Numbered from the stretch's first letter, positions 17,672 to 27,127 are shown. The stretch: DNA of 64,000 bases from Fibrobacterota bacterium (GCA_023436205.1 JAEZKC010000088.1:1-64000), one strand, 5' to 3'. Translations and numbers: made by a program. Notes: a model not told the origin generated them from the sequence alone.

Positions 17672-19387
17672 TTGAGCTATTTATTTGAAATACTGTGTGC
17701 ATTTTTAATTGCGATGAGCCTGATTTTCATTTTTGTACAGGTCAGGGCTAAATTTGACCGAAGTTTTCTGGTCTTTGGCCTTACGAATCTGCTGATCTGT
17801 TTATTCTGCGCTATAGATATCTGGGTTCAGCCAAATGAGCAGCTAATACAATGGACCACAATACAGCATTTACTTGCAAGCTTTTTCCCGCCCTTTCTGG
17901 TCTGGCATATAATGCTTATGATCAAAAAAGAGAAGCTGGCCATTATACGCGTTTTTGCAGGTATTGGAGTGCTGTTTTCAGTTCTCTTTGCAACAGGGCT
18001 AATGCTAAGGCCAACCGGAAAAGAGGTGATCACCACTCTTCTTTACAACATTACTTTCGCCCCCTATCTGGTGTTTGTGATGAGCTACCTTCTCGTCCTC
18101 ATAGGTTTTAGTATAAAAAGTTCTCAGCCCGATGAGCAAAGGATGCTGCTGTTCCATTTTTTCGGGTTGGTACTATTATGCCTGGGAGGCTTTGCCGACA
18201 TGATGCTTGTGGTCACCGGCAGTCGCCTTTTACCCAGTTTCAGTGTCCTGGGAACACTGGGGTTCAGTTTTGCCGCCACGGTCATCTTCGCAGAGAAACT
18301 TTCGGCAATTGTTCGGGAAAGAGAAATTACCTTTGATAAACTTAAGGCTGCTTACCGTGAGCTCGAGGAGGCTCAGGCTCTGAAAGAGTTGGGGCAGTCA
18401 AGTGCTATTGTCAATCATGAGATCAGAAACTATGCATCTGTAATTGCTGGTTATTCGGAGCTGCTTCTGAAATCCCCCACTCTCGACAGCAGCTCCGAGC
18501 GGAAGGTGAGGAAGATAAACGATGCCATAGGACGTCTGGTCAATTTCAGCATTGATATTCTGGAATTTTCCAAATCCAAAGTCCTGAAAGACACTGTGCC
18601 CCTCAACATTCAATTTATACTTAGGTCCTGCATTGATGCGCATTTTTCCAAATCTGCCGACAGTTTTGAAATTTCAGGTCAGGATGACTGCGTTATCAAT
18701 GGAGATTCCGGCAAGCTGGATCAGGTTTTCATGAATCTGTTTAAAAATGCTCTGGAAGCTCAAGCCGAAAAGATAACAATAACCGTTTCACAGAGTGAAT
18801 CAACTGTTTTGTGTGTCGTTGAGGATGATGGGATCGGGTGCGGTGCTGAACAGTTGCAGAACCTGTTCAAGTCTTTTTACACCACCAAAAAATCACAAGG
18901 CGGTACAGGATTGGGAATGTGTGTGGTGCGGTCAATCATTGAAGCGCATGGAGGACATGTAACTGCCTACACTAAAAACAACAAAGCAGGTGACCATGGT
19001 CTTTTTCTGAATATCACCTTTCCCAAGTACCAAAACGATCAGAAGGGGTCTGGATATAATGGAAATCTGGTGCTGGTAAAGGAGAGTATGGAGGATATTG
19101 CATCCGTAATAAGGATATTCCAGAATGTTAATATCAAGCCCCAAATAGTTCAAAGTGTTTCTGAGTTAGGGTTTCTACCTGAACGTGTGGAAATGACAAT
19201 TTTTGCATCACCTGCTTGTATTGCTGAGATTGAATCGGAGAGAAGTGCTAAACGTAAAGTGTTGACTCTACAGACCTCTTCTGAAGGTCAGGTAATGGTG
19301 AAGGGAACCGGAGATACAGTTCCTTTCAGCGAAAAGTATTTGTTATCAATGGTTAACCAGCGGCAAATGCGGCTTCCTGCTTCTTGA
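17672..19387 (+). CDS. 7TM-type sensor histidine kinase with a degenerate C-terminal receiver
   Basis: A 571-residue sensor kinase. Residues 5-210 form about seven membrane helices (7TM histidine kinase N-terminal type). A coiled-coil then leads to a DHp domain with H249 in NHEIRNYAS. The ATP-binding domain has an N box (NLFKNALEA), a G1 box (EDDGIGCG) and a G2 box (GGTGLGM). The last 110 residues look like a receiver fold without a usable phospho-acceptor (NLVLVKES where a receiver has acidic residues, no K-P). Translation starts at a TTG seven bases after AGGAGG. Its 3' end overlaps the antiporter gene at 19353-21023 by 35 bases, tail to tail. No dedicated response regulator is adjacent. 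Confidence 0.85.
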   Translation: MSYLFEILCAFLIAMSLIFIFVQVRAKFDRSFLVFGLTNLLICLFCAIDIWVQPNEQLIQWTTIQHLLASFFPPFLVWHIMLMIKKEKLAIIRVFAGIGVLFSVLFATGLMLRPTGKEVITTLLYNITFAPYLVFVMSYLLVLIGFSIKSSQPDEQRMLLFHFFGLVLLCLGGFADMMLVVTGSRLLPSFSVLGTLGFSFAATVIFAEKLSAIVREREITFDKLKAAYRELEEAQALKELGQSSAIVNHEIRNYASVIAGYSELLLKSPTLDSSSERKVRKINDAIGRLVNFSIDILEFSKSKVLKDTVPLNIQFILRSCIDAHFSKSADSFEISGQDDCVINGDSGKLDQVFMNLFKNALEAQAEKITITVSQSESTVLCVVEDDGIGCGAEQLQNLFKSFYTTKKSQGGTGLGMCVVRSIIEAHGGHVTAYTKNNKAGDHGLFLNITFPKYQNDQKGSGYNGNLVLVKESMEDIASVIRIFQNVNIKPQIVQSVSELGFLPERVEMTIFASPACIAEIESERSAKRKVLTLQTSSEGQVMVKGTGDTVPFSEKYLLSMVNQRQMRLPAS

Positions 19388-21023
19388 GCACCTCCTTTTT
19401 CAGATCCGCCTCCACTTTTCGAGTGTCAAGAATAGAAACCAGTCTGGCATTTTCAATAACCGGTATCTGTGTGTAACCGGTAGAGTTTGCCAGGCTGAGC
19501 GCTTCTTTTATGCCCTGTTCCGGTTTGAGGGTCGGGATATCAAAGTTCATGATATCTGATACAAGCGACCATGACCACATGGAGTAGTTTGATAAAATCT
19601 GCCGGATATCATTGAACGTAACCATTCCCACCAGTTTGGATTCTTTGTCAATCACCGGCAAAAGGTCCATATTGAATGTGGAAAATGTGTCTACTGCTTC
19701 TGTAATGGTAGTGTATTCATGAAGCACGCTCTGCGGTTCCAGCGCTGGAAGCATGTCTTTCACTGTACGTGTTTTCATCAAATCTTCTATCGTGATCTTT
19801 ACACCAGCTTCTTTTGAAAGCCGAGTCGCCATGCTGACTGCTGCCGGACCTATTATTTGAATGAGGAAAGTGGTGGCGGTGACCCCCAAAATTATAGCAT
19901 CTCCAAGAGAAAAATTCGGGGTCACTGAAATATTCTGTAAATGCTGTCCTGCGACAATTGATAACCCGATCGCCACTCCGCCCTGAGAAAAAAGCCCTAG
20001 TCCCGTATAGCGGCGAACCACCGTGCTTGCAGAGGAGATCCTCGCTCCAATGTAGGAGCCGGTTATTTTTCCCAGAGATCTTCCCACCACAAAGAGAACC
20101 ACAATGATCCAAAGCCAGCCCGGCATGCTTCCCAGGGTGAGTCGTGCTCCGGTCATGACAAAGAATAGAATATATACAGGCCCTGCGATTCCTTTCATGA
20201 ATTTGAAAAACTGCTCAGAACTGAAAGGATGCCTGTTTGTAATGATAATGCCTGAGGTAAGTGCCACGATGATTACGTCAAGCTGAGCCAATACCGATAA
20301 TCCAATCGCAAGCAGAAAAAGACCGAAACTGGTGGTGACTCCCTGTTCTTTATCATCTGCTCTGATGAGAAGCCAGCTGATCAGCATACCGAAAGATACG
20401 CCGACCAGTGCAGAGCCGAAAAGTTCAATAATGATTCTGAAGACTTCCTGCTGAATGGAGGCCTCTGAGCTGGAAGCTATTATTTGGGCTACACCTGAGC
20501 ACAATCCGTAAAGCAGTAGTGCCAGTCCGTCATCAAGCGCAATGACTGCTACGATGGTGGTGGTGAGCACCCCCGCAGAACGCTTCTCCCAAAGCACACT
20601 CATGGTGGATGCCGGATCAGTTGCCGAGGAGATCGCTCCCATGACCAGGCCGCCAGCGACCGCGATGCTCCAGGTGCCGCTTATCAGGTAAAACACAGTT
20701 CCCGTGAGAATCGATACCACGATGAATGCACCTAGGCCTTCACCGAAAAGAATAGCCATGAATTGTTTACCATAGCGACGGAAATCCGCTAACTTGATCT
20801 CCGATCCCACCATGAGCCCAATTATGGAAAGAGCGAAAATGTTGAAGGGTTCCAATGCTTGAATGTCGGCTAGCTTAATTACTTTGAAACCGCTTTGTCC
20901 AAGTATGACTCCGGCAAGTATGTAGCCCAGTACTTGAGGAGCTCTGGCTCTCTTCAGTATGAAGCTGCTTATGATTCCGCCAAGTATGCCGATGCTGAAG
21001 AGAAGAAATAATCCGGTACTCAT
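19353..21023 (-). CDS. Cation/proton antiporter with two CBS domains
   Basis: A 556-residue protein with a CPA-type antiporter domain of about 12 membrane helices (residues 1-385). It includes SSATDPASTMSVLW and IALDDGLALLLYG, the ion-binding-like motifs of this superfamily. Two CBS repeats follow (about 425-475, LLPVIDKESKLVGMVTFNDI, and 480-530, IPTLKPEQGIKEALSLAN to GYTQIPVIENARLVSILD). These normally bind adenosine nucleotides and regulate gating. It starts one base inside the stop of the upstream HTH-EIIA gene (TAATG), a tight coupling. Its 3' end overlaps the histidine kinase by 35 bases. A decayed paralogue lies at 6488-7595. Confidence 0.88.
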   Translation of the reverse strand: MSTGLFLLFSIGILGGIISSFILKRARAPQVLGYILAGVILGQSGFKVIKLADIQALEPFNIFALSIIGLMVGSEIKLADFRRYGKQFMAILFGEGLGAFIVVSILTGTVFYLISGTWSIAVAGGLVMGAISSATDPASTMSVLWEKRSAGVLTTTIVAVIALDDGLALLLYGLCSGVAQIIASSSEASIQQEVFRIIIELFGSALVGVSFGMLISWLLIRADDKEQGVTTSFGLFLLAIGLSVLAQLDVIIVALTSGIIITNRHPFSSEQFFKFMKGIAGPVYILFFVMTGARLTLGSMPGWLWIIVVLFVVGRSLGKITGSYIGARISSASTVVRRYTGLGLFSQGGVAIGLSIVAGQHLQNISVTPNFSLGDAIILGVTATTFLIQIIGPAAVSMATRLSKEAGVKITIEDLMKTRTVKDMLPALEPQSVLHEYTTITEAVDTFSTFNMDLLPVIDKESKLVGMVTFNDIRQILSNYSMWSWSLVSDIMNFDIPTLKPEQGIKEALSLANSTGYTQIPVIENARLVSILDTRKVEADLKKEVLKKQEAAFAAG

Positions 21024-21676
21024 TAAGGTTCTCCAACTAATATCTTGTAAACATCCTGAGGAGTTTGGGAATCGAGAATGCGTTTAAAGGAAAGGGTGTT
21101 CTTGAGGTGTTCAAGGATGACAGCCAGTGCTTTGATGTATTCGGAGTGCTGGTTGCGTCCTACCACAAAGTAAACTGCCACTCGAACCGGCGCTCCGTCT
21201 ATGGAATTGTAATCTTCTATACCACTCTGATTCACCGCTACAAAGATGTTCAGATCTTTGATGTTGTTTAGCCGTACATGTGGTACTGCGATCCCCAAAC
21301 CGATTCCAGTGCTCATCAGGTCTTCACGCTTGAAAGTGGCGTCTGCGATTTCAGCTCTGGATCCAACACCCGGAAGAGTGGCGGCCTGAGAAATCAAAAA
21401 GTTGAGCAGCTCCATTTTTGTACGATAATCAACCAGAAAAATTCTTGAAGGATCTATCAAATTGCGGATTGAGAGTTCGAGGTTGGAACTCTTACTGTGT
21501 TTGTGAGGAGTGAGCTGCTTGTCAAGCCAGGAGTCAATGTCCTCTTTGCGAAATCGCCATGAGGCTCCCAGCTTACCTCCGGGCAGCTCTCCTGATGTCG
21601 CCCATTCCTTTACCGTCCGTTCTGATACCCGGAGGTAGTTTGCAACCTCCTCAAGGGTCATTAGGGTTGTTTCCAC
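21023..21676 (-). CDS. Helix-turn-helix / PTS EIIA fusion protein
   Basis: A 217-residue two-domain protein. Residues 5-52 form an excisionase/MerR-like DNA-binding HTH (LMTLEEVANYLRVSERTVKEWATSGELPG). Residues 70-217 form a PTS EIIA domain of the mannitol/nitrogen type, with phosphorylatable H133 in GIAVPHVRL. Such a protein could be both a sensor of PTS phosphorylation and a transcription factor (inference). The start is GTG, after GGAGAGAGAC. The stop overlaps the antiporter start, so the two are translated together. A copy that has lost the EIIA half remains at 7546-7833. Confidence 0.85.
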   Translation of the reverse strand: METTLMTLEEVANYLRVSERTVKEWATSGELPGGKLGASWRFRKEDIDSWLDKQLTPHKHSKSSNLELSIRNLIDPSRIFLVDYRTKMELLNFLISQAATLPGVGSRAEIADATFKREDLMSTGIGLGIAVPHVRLNNIKDLNIFVAVNQSGIEDYNSIDGAPVRVAVYFVVGRNQHSEYIKALAVILEHLKNTLSFKRILDSQTPQDVYKILVGEP

Positions 21677-21810
21677 GTCTCTCTCCCGGTTTTATGATTG
21701 TCGAGTAGATAAATATAGTAATGGATCCAGGCCTTTCCACAGTTTTCCTGAAATTTCCATGTTTTGCCGACAGTTGATCGGGTCTGATATTCAAAAATAA
21801 CAGTTGAGAG

Positions 21811-23103
21811 CTATCGCACTATCGCTGTTTCAAGCGAAAGAAACCAGATGTTTCGCGGATTCAAGCTGGATTTTTCACCTCTCACATTCATTTCCGGAAA
21901 TGCCGGAATACCACCTCTGACATACAAAAAAAATTTTCCCACATTGAAAGCTCCACCCGCTGAAAGTGACAATCCGGTTTGGAAATTTGCATCAAAGCCA
22001 GTTCTTTCCATTGCTCCTGAAATGGACAGGTCGGCACTTCCCGTGAAGAAAAGGTGCTTGAGAAACTGAACGGTAAAGGTTAGTTCTGTGGTGGAGCTAA
22101 AGTCAGAAATAACCCTCTCTCTTGTGGTCTGATCCCAGATCTGGCCCCACTTGTTAATAGAAGTGACCGTTGAGTCTTTCAGGTTGACTTGTACAGATGT
22201 AAAGGCTTCTTCAATATACATTTGTGGCCGCAGGCTTCTCGCTTTTAGCCTGTTGGAAATGTTTTCTGCTGAAGATTTCAGTTGAGTTGTACCATATTTG
22301 GCCATAAGAGAATAGCAGTTTGATCTGCTCCCGGTATACTGATATACTGTATGAAAACGCTGTTGCCGATTGATATTGATCTGCTGTTCGAGTTCTGCAT
22401 ATTCGGGTTGGCTCACCGCGTGCTCGGCTCCAAGAGAAAAATCCAGGTAACGATAATGCGGGCTAGTCCTCAATTTTTCATAGATGGTGTGCGAAAATGC
22501 AATCCCAAGTGCGTAAGCGTATCCGTAACCGTTATACTGAACAGCATGGATATCTGCCCGGTCGGATGATATTTGCTGTTCCACCAGCCATTCGTTGTAG
22601 GAAAAACCGGTCCGCCAATTTGAAGTCCCTTTTATTTTGTAAAGCTTGAAAATCCCGTCTTCAGGTTGCTGTACATAGTAAGTTCCCAGCCAGAACTCAT
22701 AATCTTTTAATCGGTTCAGGATCAATGAGGCAATCGTATCATTCACTCGTGTGCTGGGGCTTGTAACCGGTTCAGTTTCCTGGTCGGTTCTGAAGAGGGT
22801 GTGACGATCATAACTTGTAAGAACGCCAGCATTGATGAACAGCTCAGGGATTTCCATTCTTGACAAATATATTTCCTGTAAAGCTTTGAGGAAAGGTCCA
22901 CTATTCAGAGCATTTCCATAGTACATTAAAGAGGTTTTTCTGTCTGATCTGCCTGTGGAGTAGATCTCTGTAATCTGTATGGAATCGTCGAAACAGTCTA
23001 GCTGCATATTGAATAACGGCTCTTTTAATAAAAGAATTTTTTCCACCACTGATGCAGCACTGGTGGAAATGGCAAGAAGGCAGATAAGAAGAAACCCTCT
23101 CAC
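21811..23103 (-). CDS. Secreted protein, outer-membrane barrel candidate
   Basis: A 430-residue protein with a clean signal peptide (MRGFLLICLLAISTSAAS). The remainder has alternating beta-strands with many aromatic residues (FWLGTYYVQQ, YGYAYALGIAF, LFFTGSADLSISGA, FFLYVRGGI), typical of outer-membrane barrels of unknown family; the last residue of the chain is Arg, not the usual Phe. GTG at 23103, overlapping the upstream stop as GTGA, is preferred over ATG 23145 because the signal peptide begins there. It is the last gene of a three-gene operon with 23100-25013 and 25033-25809. Confidence 0.65.
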   Translation of the reverse strand: MRGFLLICLLAISTSAASVVEKILLLKEPLFNMQLDCFDDSIQITEIYSTGRSDRKTSLMYYGNALNSGPFLKALQEIYLSRMEIPELFINAGVLTSYDRHTLFRTDQETEPVTSPSTRVNDTIASLILNRLKDYEFWLGTYYVQQPEDGIFKLYKIKGTSNWRTGFSYNEWLVEQQISSDRADIHAVQYNGYGYAYALGIAFSHTIYEKLRTSPHYRYLDFSLGAEHAVSQPEYAELEQQININRQQRFHTVYQYTGSRSNCYSLMAKYGTTQLKSSAENISNRLKARSLRPQMYIEEAFTSVQVNLKDSTVTSINKWGQIWDQTTRERVISDFSSTTELTFTVQFLKHLFFTGSADLSISGAMERTGFDANFQTGLSLSAGGAFNVGKFFLYVRGGIPAFPEMNVRGEKSSLNPRNIWFLSLETAIVR

Positions 23104-25013
23104 TGAGCCGCCGTAGTAAAGGTAATGGTGTCTTTTCTGAGGCATGGATTACCGTACATATCGGTGATCCCCTCAAAAAAGAGTGTGTAAATCGTTGATG
23201 GTTCCAGTTCTGAATGTGTTAAAGTGAATGATGAATCCGATGGTGACCAGGATGAAAGTTTCAAGTCAGGAATTTCGGGGGTGGATTTTAATGATGAAAC
23301 TATAGTAGATGAATCAAGAATCGTATTGAATACGAAGTTGAATGGTACGTCTAAGGGAACGGTTATTTGTCCTGTAAATGGTATCGAAGATATCCATCTT
23401 AAGGGAGAAGTTTTAAATATCAAGTTTATGTCCTTCATATTCATCCATCCTTCACCTAAAGATCCCGAATCAATCGTTACCGTGTAAATGGTATTTGACA
23501 TAAGAGGTTGACTCGGATAAATGGTCAAAATGCTCCTCTTTAAGGCAGGGTTCTTGTCTGAAACTGTATCACTCCATGATGTGGTGAATAAAATAGAAGG
23601 TTCTATAGTGATGTGCTGCTCAATGAGTCCGCGATTGACAGTTCCCGGAAAATAAATGTTAAAAGGTTTTTGAGTAGGAATGGTTGCCGTCGTGTCAGGA
23701 GTCGATGTGGTGATGGTCGAATTCTGAAACAAGTCTGAGTGCACCTCATTTTCCACTGAAAACGGAATGCTAATTCGTTGATTGTTGGTCTGATTTGTTC
23801 CATAAATTTTTACAGTGGAATCAACAGTCAAAGTACATTGAGCTCCGGCTGAAAAATTTGAATGATAGATAAACACACTGTCCTTAATTCTCTCCATGTA
23901 AATGTTATTTACTGCTGGAGTAATTGATATGGCTTCTCTCAGGCTCTGGTTTTCTGGAATGAAATTGGTGATTAGCTTTATAATTTCATTTTCGGCACTT
24001 TTGAATATTGTAGGATTTACTAAGATTCTATAGCGGTAAACCATAATGCTTATATTCTCTTTTGGACCGACGAATCCCGAATCAACGGTGTGATAGCCTG
24101 AATTGAGTGTGGCATTGAGATAAAGAAATGTTCGATCTGGTTGAGGATATAATCGGATTTTTACTGTTTGTTCCCTTCCATCGAAAGTCCCCCATTCAAA
24201 AATGGGTGTATATCCAGCAGGCGCTTTGAAACTCTCTTCTACAGAGTTCTGGTCCATCTCAGAGAGAAATGTTAGCGGAAAAAAACCGGAGTCACTTATA
24301 TAAGAGTTTTTGCTTTTTAATATAGAAATATTTGCCAGCATACTCTGAATGGTTGTATCCGGAAAGATCGTTAACAGTAAACTGTCTCCCATTGGTTCGT
24401 GATTATAATTTGTCCGTGCATCGCTACCAATGATAATCGTAATTTTTGGGCATGAAAAGAACTCCCGGATCGGGAATCGTAGAATCATACTGCTGCCGGT
24501 GTGCCTTACCGTAAATTTTAAATCAGGGAAAATTGTTATCTCCCTTGCAAGACTCAGAGTATCCATATATTCTCTGAAATTGATTTTAAAATCATAAACA
24601 GAATCCCCGGGATTGTAGGTCTTGATCAGTGCTAATGAGTCTATGTGCGCACTGTCAGCCGGGCTTGAGCTTTGAAACAGCTGCGGATAGGGACTCATAA
24701 GTATTTGACCTGTGCTGGTAAACTGCCTGACACTAACATATTTCTCTACAATGGCGCATCCCGGAGCGATAGCTCTCAAGAGATAGGTTCCTTCGGGAAT
24801 TTTCTTAAAAGTGAATATTCCCGTGGTTGTGTCGGAAAAAACAGAATCAACCGTTGTTATATCGATAAGGTACAGCTTGGTAAACATGTTCTTGGGCGAT
24901 ATACTGCCGGATACTGTGCCTGTTAAAGGAGTATCTGGAAAGACAATCTTTGAGTCCGAGCAGGACAGTTGAAGTATTACTATTCCTGCAACAACAGCAA
25001 AAAATCCCTTCAT
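23100..25013 (-). CDS. Surface lipoprotein with bacterial Ig-like (Big_5-type) domains
   Basis: A 637-residue lipoprotein: a signal peptide with lipobox (VILQLSCS, Cys about residue 18). It then has repeated beta-sandwich segments, some of the SbsA Ig-like/Big_5 kind. The C-terminal segment (STIYTLFFEGITDMYGNPC) shows the typical turn between strands, and earlier copies are more diverged (SNTIYTVTIDSGSLGEG). It may be a structural or adhesive surface protein. ATG 25013 is chosen because AGGAG lies six bases upstream and the signal peptide starts there, although the frame is open to 25163. The 3' end overlaps the next gene by four bases. Confidence 0.75.
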   Translation of the reverse strand: MKGFFAVVAGIVILQLSCSDSKIVFPDTPLTGTVSGSISPKNMFTKLYLIDITTVDSVFSDTTTGIFTFKKIPEGTYLLRAIAPGCAIVEKYVSVRQFTSTGQILMSPYPQLFQSSSPADSAHIDSLALIKTYNPGDSVYDFKINFREYMDTLSLAREITIFPDLKFTVRHTGSSMILRFPIREFFSCPKITIIIGSDARTNYNHEPMGDSLLLTIFPDTTIQSMLANISILKSKNSYISDSGFFPLTFLSEMDQNSVEESFKAPAGYTPIFEWGTFDGREQTVKIRLYPQPDRTFLYLNATLNSGYHTVDSGFVGPKENISIMVYRYRILVNPTIFKSAENEIIKLITNFIPENQSLREAISITPAVNNIYMERIKDSVFIYHSNFSAGAQCTLTVDSTVKIYGTNQTNNQRISIPFSVENEVHSDLFQNSTITTSTPDTTATIPTQKPFNIYFPGTVNRGLIEQHITIEPSILFTTSWSDTVSDKNPALKRSILTIYPSQPLMSNTIYTVTIDSGSLGEGWMNMKDINLIFKTSPLRWISSIPFTGQITVPLDVPFNFVFNTILDSSTIVSSLKSTPEIPDLKLSSWSPSDSSFTLTHSELEPSTIYTLFFEGITDMYGNPCLRKDTITFTTAAQ

Positions 25014-25032
25014 TTTAATCTCCTGTAAGTAA

Positions 25033-25809
25033 TCATCTGGTGCAGTACTCATATCTGCCGTTTCTGGCATATATGTACGTGTAAATAAAATCCTTTTCAG
25101 CATCTTCCAGGGTTGTTCCAAACACTGCTCTGAAACTGTCAGAAAAGAACTGTGCATAACCATTATAGGGAGCGTTACACCCCTTCATATAAAATAACTT
25201 AACTTTATCAACTCCGTATGTGATGTACAGATAATATAGAAAAGCTCCCGCTTGAACATAATCGAAGGTGGAATAGGAAAAGCTGTTGTTCAGCAGTTGT
25301 TTGCTGATGGCATTTGAGCGTGGTTCTCCTTGTAGGTCGAAATAACAGCCCCCGTCGGTCATCCGGTTTTCCAATGCGGTGATTGGGTCGGTTGTGTTAC
25401 ATTCAAGCATTACCGCCAATCCTTCAACCATAAAATTAGATCTGCATCTACCCATTTTACTTATAGTTACAATATGGGCTATTTCATGCCCTGAATCCTT
25501 TATGATATACAGGTAGGTTTCCTCAATTTTGTTTTCTCTGCCGTAGGCATAGGAAGTGGTTCCGGTAGGATAGAGGTAAGTGTCAATTTTACCATCAAAG
25601 TTTTCTCCGATCAGCTGGTTAATTCTGTCCAGCAGTTTTTCCTTCCTGCCCGCAAAAATTTCAACTTTCTCTGTCAGGAAACTACTTTCATGGTAATGAA
25701 TTCTGAAATGCCTGGTTTCATATACAACCGCATCCGCGAATTCACTTTCAAAAGCTCTTCCGCAGGAAAACAGGAAAAGAAGGGGAATAAGGAGGGCTAT
25801 TGGTTTCAT
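25033..25809 (-). CDS. Lipoprotein with a HExxH metallopeptidase motif
   Basis: A 258-residue lipoprotein: signal peptide with lipobox (LLFLFSC, Cys 16). The zinc-binding motif is HEIAH, with a likely third ligand Glu about 19 residues later (VEGLAV), as in gluzincin peptidases of the MA clan. The fragment VDKVKLFYMKGCN and the length match peptidase_MA-like families. No substrate can be inferred. It is 19 bases upstream of the Ig-like lipoprotein, so peptidase, Ig-like lipoprotein and barrel candidate likely form one surface module. The ribosome binding site is weak. Confidence 0.7.
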   Translation of the reverse strand: MKPIALLIPLLFLFSCGRAFESEFADAVVYETRHFRIHYHESSFLTEKVEIFAGRKEKLLDRINQLIGENFDGKIDTYLYPTGTTSYAYGRENKIEETYLYIIKDSGHEIAHIVTISKMGRCRSNFMVEGLAVMLECNTTDPITALENRMTDGGCYFDLQGEPRSNAISKQLLNNSFSYSTFDYVQAGAFLYYLYITYGVDKVKLFYMKGCNAPYNGYAQFFSDSFRAVFGTTLEDAEKDFIYTYIYARNGRYEYCTR

Positions 25810-25995
25810 TCACCAGCTCAGACGGATTGTGTATTGTATAGAAATAAGATATATATGAACTGGGTGCACTGCAAGTCCACTCTCCTCAGGTTAGAAGTTG
25901 TTTACAATCTAAGCAATTTTAGTATTTTCTTATAACGGCACGCACTTCACAACTCGCTTCAGATTAGAGTTGCCATCCGTTGAATTGTAGGCTCA

Positions 25996-26018
25996 TGGCG
26001 GAACAGTTTCTACCGCCA
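25996..26018 (+). promoter_or_regulatory. Hairpin in the 5' leader of the YD-repeat protein
   Basis: A perfect six-base stem, TGGCGG (25996-26001) and CCGCCA (26013-26018), enclosing AACAGTTTCTA. It lies in the leader of the gene at 26075. The loop and flank share a short string (GTTTCTACC) with purine riboswitch junctions, but no matching P1/P2/P3 was found, so no riboswitch is claimed. Confidence 0.3.
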
Positions 26019-26074
26019 GGGGCTCCAATAAAAATGAGAAAGAAAGCCGAAAAAACTTTCACCAGGAGGTGGTA

Positions 26075-27127
26075 ATGAGGAAATCTGCTCTCATTGCTCT
26101 GTTTGTCTTCCAGAGCTTGTGTTTTTCTTCAGATTGTTTTGTACTGCAGTCAGAGCTCCTTACCTCCTTATCCGGAAGCAGCCCGCAGTCCACATACACC
26201 CATTATCGTTACGATGCTAATGGTTTGCGAAGTGAAACAAGAGTTTTTGATGGAGTTGATAGTGCCGCTTTATTAATGAGTTCTGTTGAATACCGGTACG
26301 ATGCGCAAGGACGCTGCAGTGAGGAGATCCTCCTCAGTGCTTCCGGAGACACTCTCTCCATAGTGAATTATGTTTACAGTGCCAGCGGTATCGTAAGTGC
26401 AGCGACCCTGCGAAAAGATGGGTCTCTGCGTTTCAGGGACAGCCTTATTTATGATAATGGCGTGCTGATCGAACAGAGAAGGTATAATGCTACTGGCGGG
26501 ATTAATTTCTTGCACAGATATACCTATTCTGCAGGACTGTTACTTGCCGATTCGTTGTGCGAACCAGCCGATGGTGGAAGTTTTGCGGCAACCCAGGTTC
26601 GTATTCTTGATTACAATAATGAAAACAAAGTCGCTTCTGAAATTCAGTCCCGTTTAGTTTCCGGACAATGGTTTGTCATAAGCACAACTGTTATGGATTA
26701 CAATTGGAATCTTCTTGTTTCAGCGGCAAAATACGAGAATGATGGAGCTTCCCGCAGACTTCAGGATTCTCTCTCCTATGCTTATGATCAGTGGGGAAAC
26801 AGAACCAAAGAAGAGCGGTTCAGCAGTGACCGAGAGCTTGTGCAAACTACCGATTATGTTTGGGAGGATCTGCTTGCGGTCGGTATTGCGGGTACTAAAA
26901 GTAACAGAAACTCGTTTCAGGTATATCATCGAAATGGTCGAATTAACTTCAGCACGCCTTTTTCAGGGCAGATGGCAGTTTATTACACGAATGGCAGAAG
27001 CGCTTACTCACGCAGGTTGAATGATGAGAAGAGTTTCTCAATAAGCAGAGCTCTTCCCTCTGGTAAATATCTGGTAAAACTTACAGGAAATTTTAAACAG
27101 ACCTTTTCTATAAACGTCTTTAATTAG
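26075..27127 (+). CDS. Secreted protein with YD-like repeats
   Basis: A 350-residue secreted protein: signal peptide MRKSALIALFVFQSLCFS, then a run of repeats resembling RHS/YD repeats. The repeats are spaced about 20-40 residues and carry YRYDANGLRSETRV, YRYDAQGRCSE, YNATGGINFLHRYTYS and WGNRTKEERFSS. The C-terminal 60 residues (FQVYHRNGRINFSTPFSG to YLVKLTG) resemble C-terminal sorting-type beta domains of secreted proteins. AGGAGG lies five bases upstream of ATG 26075; the GTG at 26069 is in phase but overlaps that site. A paralogue with the same design is at 40584-41555. Confidence 0.7.
   Translation: MRKSALIALFVFQSLCFSSDCFVLQSELLTSLSGSSPQSTYTHYRYDANGLRSETRVFDGVDSAALLMSSVEYRYDAQGRCSEEILLSASGDTLSIVNYVYSASGIVSAATLRKDGSLRFRDSLIYDNGVLIEQRRYNATGGINFLHRYTYSAGLLLADSLCEPADGGSFAATQVRILDYNNENKVASEIQSRLVSGQWFVISTTVMDYNWNLLVSAAKYENDGASRRLQDSLSYAYDQWGNRTKEERFSSDRELVQTTDYVWEDLLAVGIAGTKSNRNSFQVYHRNGRINFSTPFSGQMAVYYTNGRSAYSRRLNDEKSFSISRALPSGKYLVKLTGNFKQTFSINVFN

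Noticed and set aside
25990..26020. Purine riboswitch
   Set aside because: Only the short string GTTTCTACC matches; the hairpin arrangement does not give the P1, P2 and P3 of a purine riboswitch.
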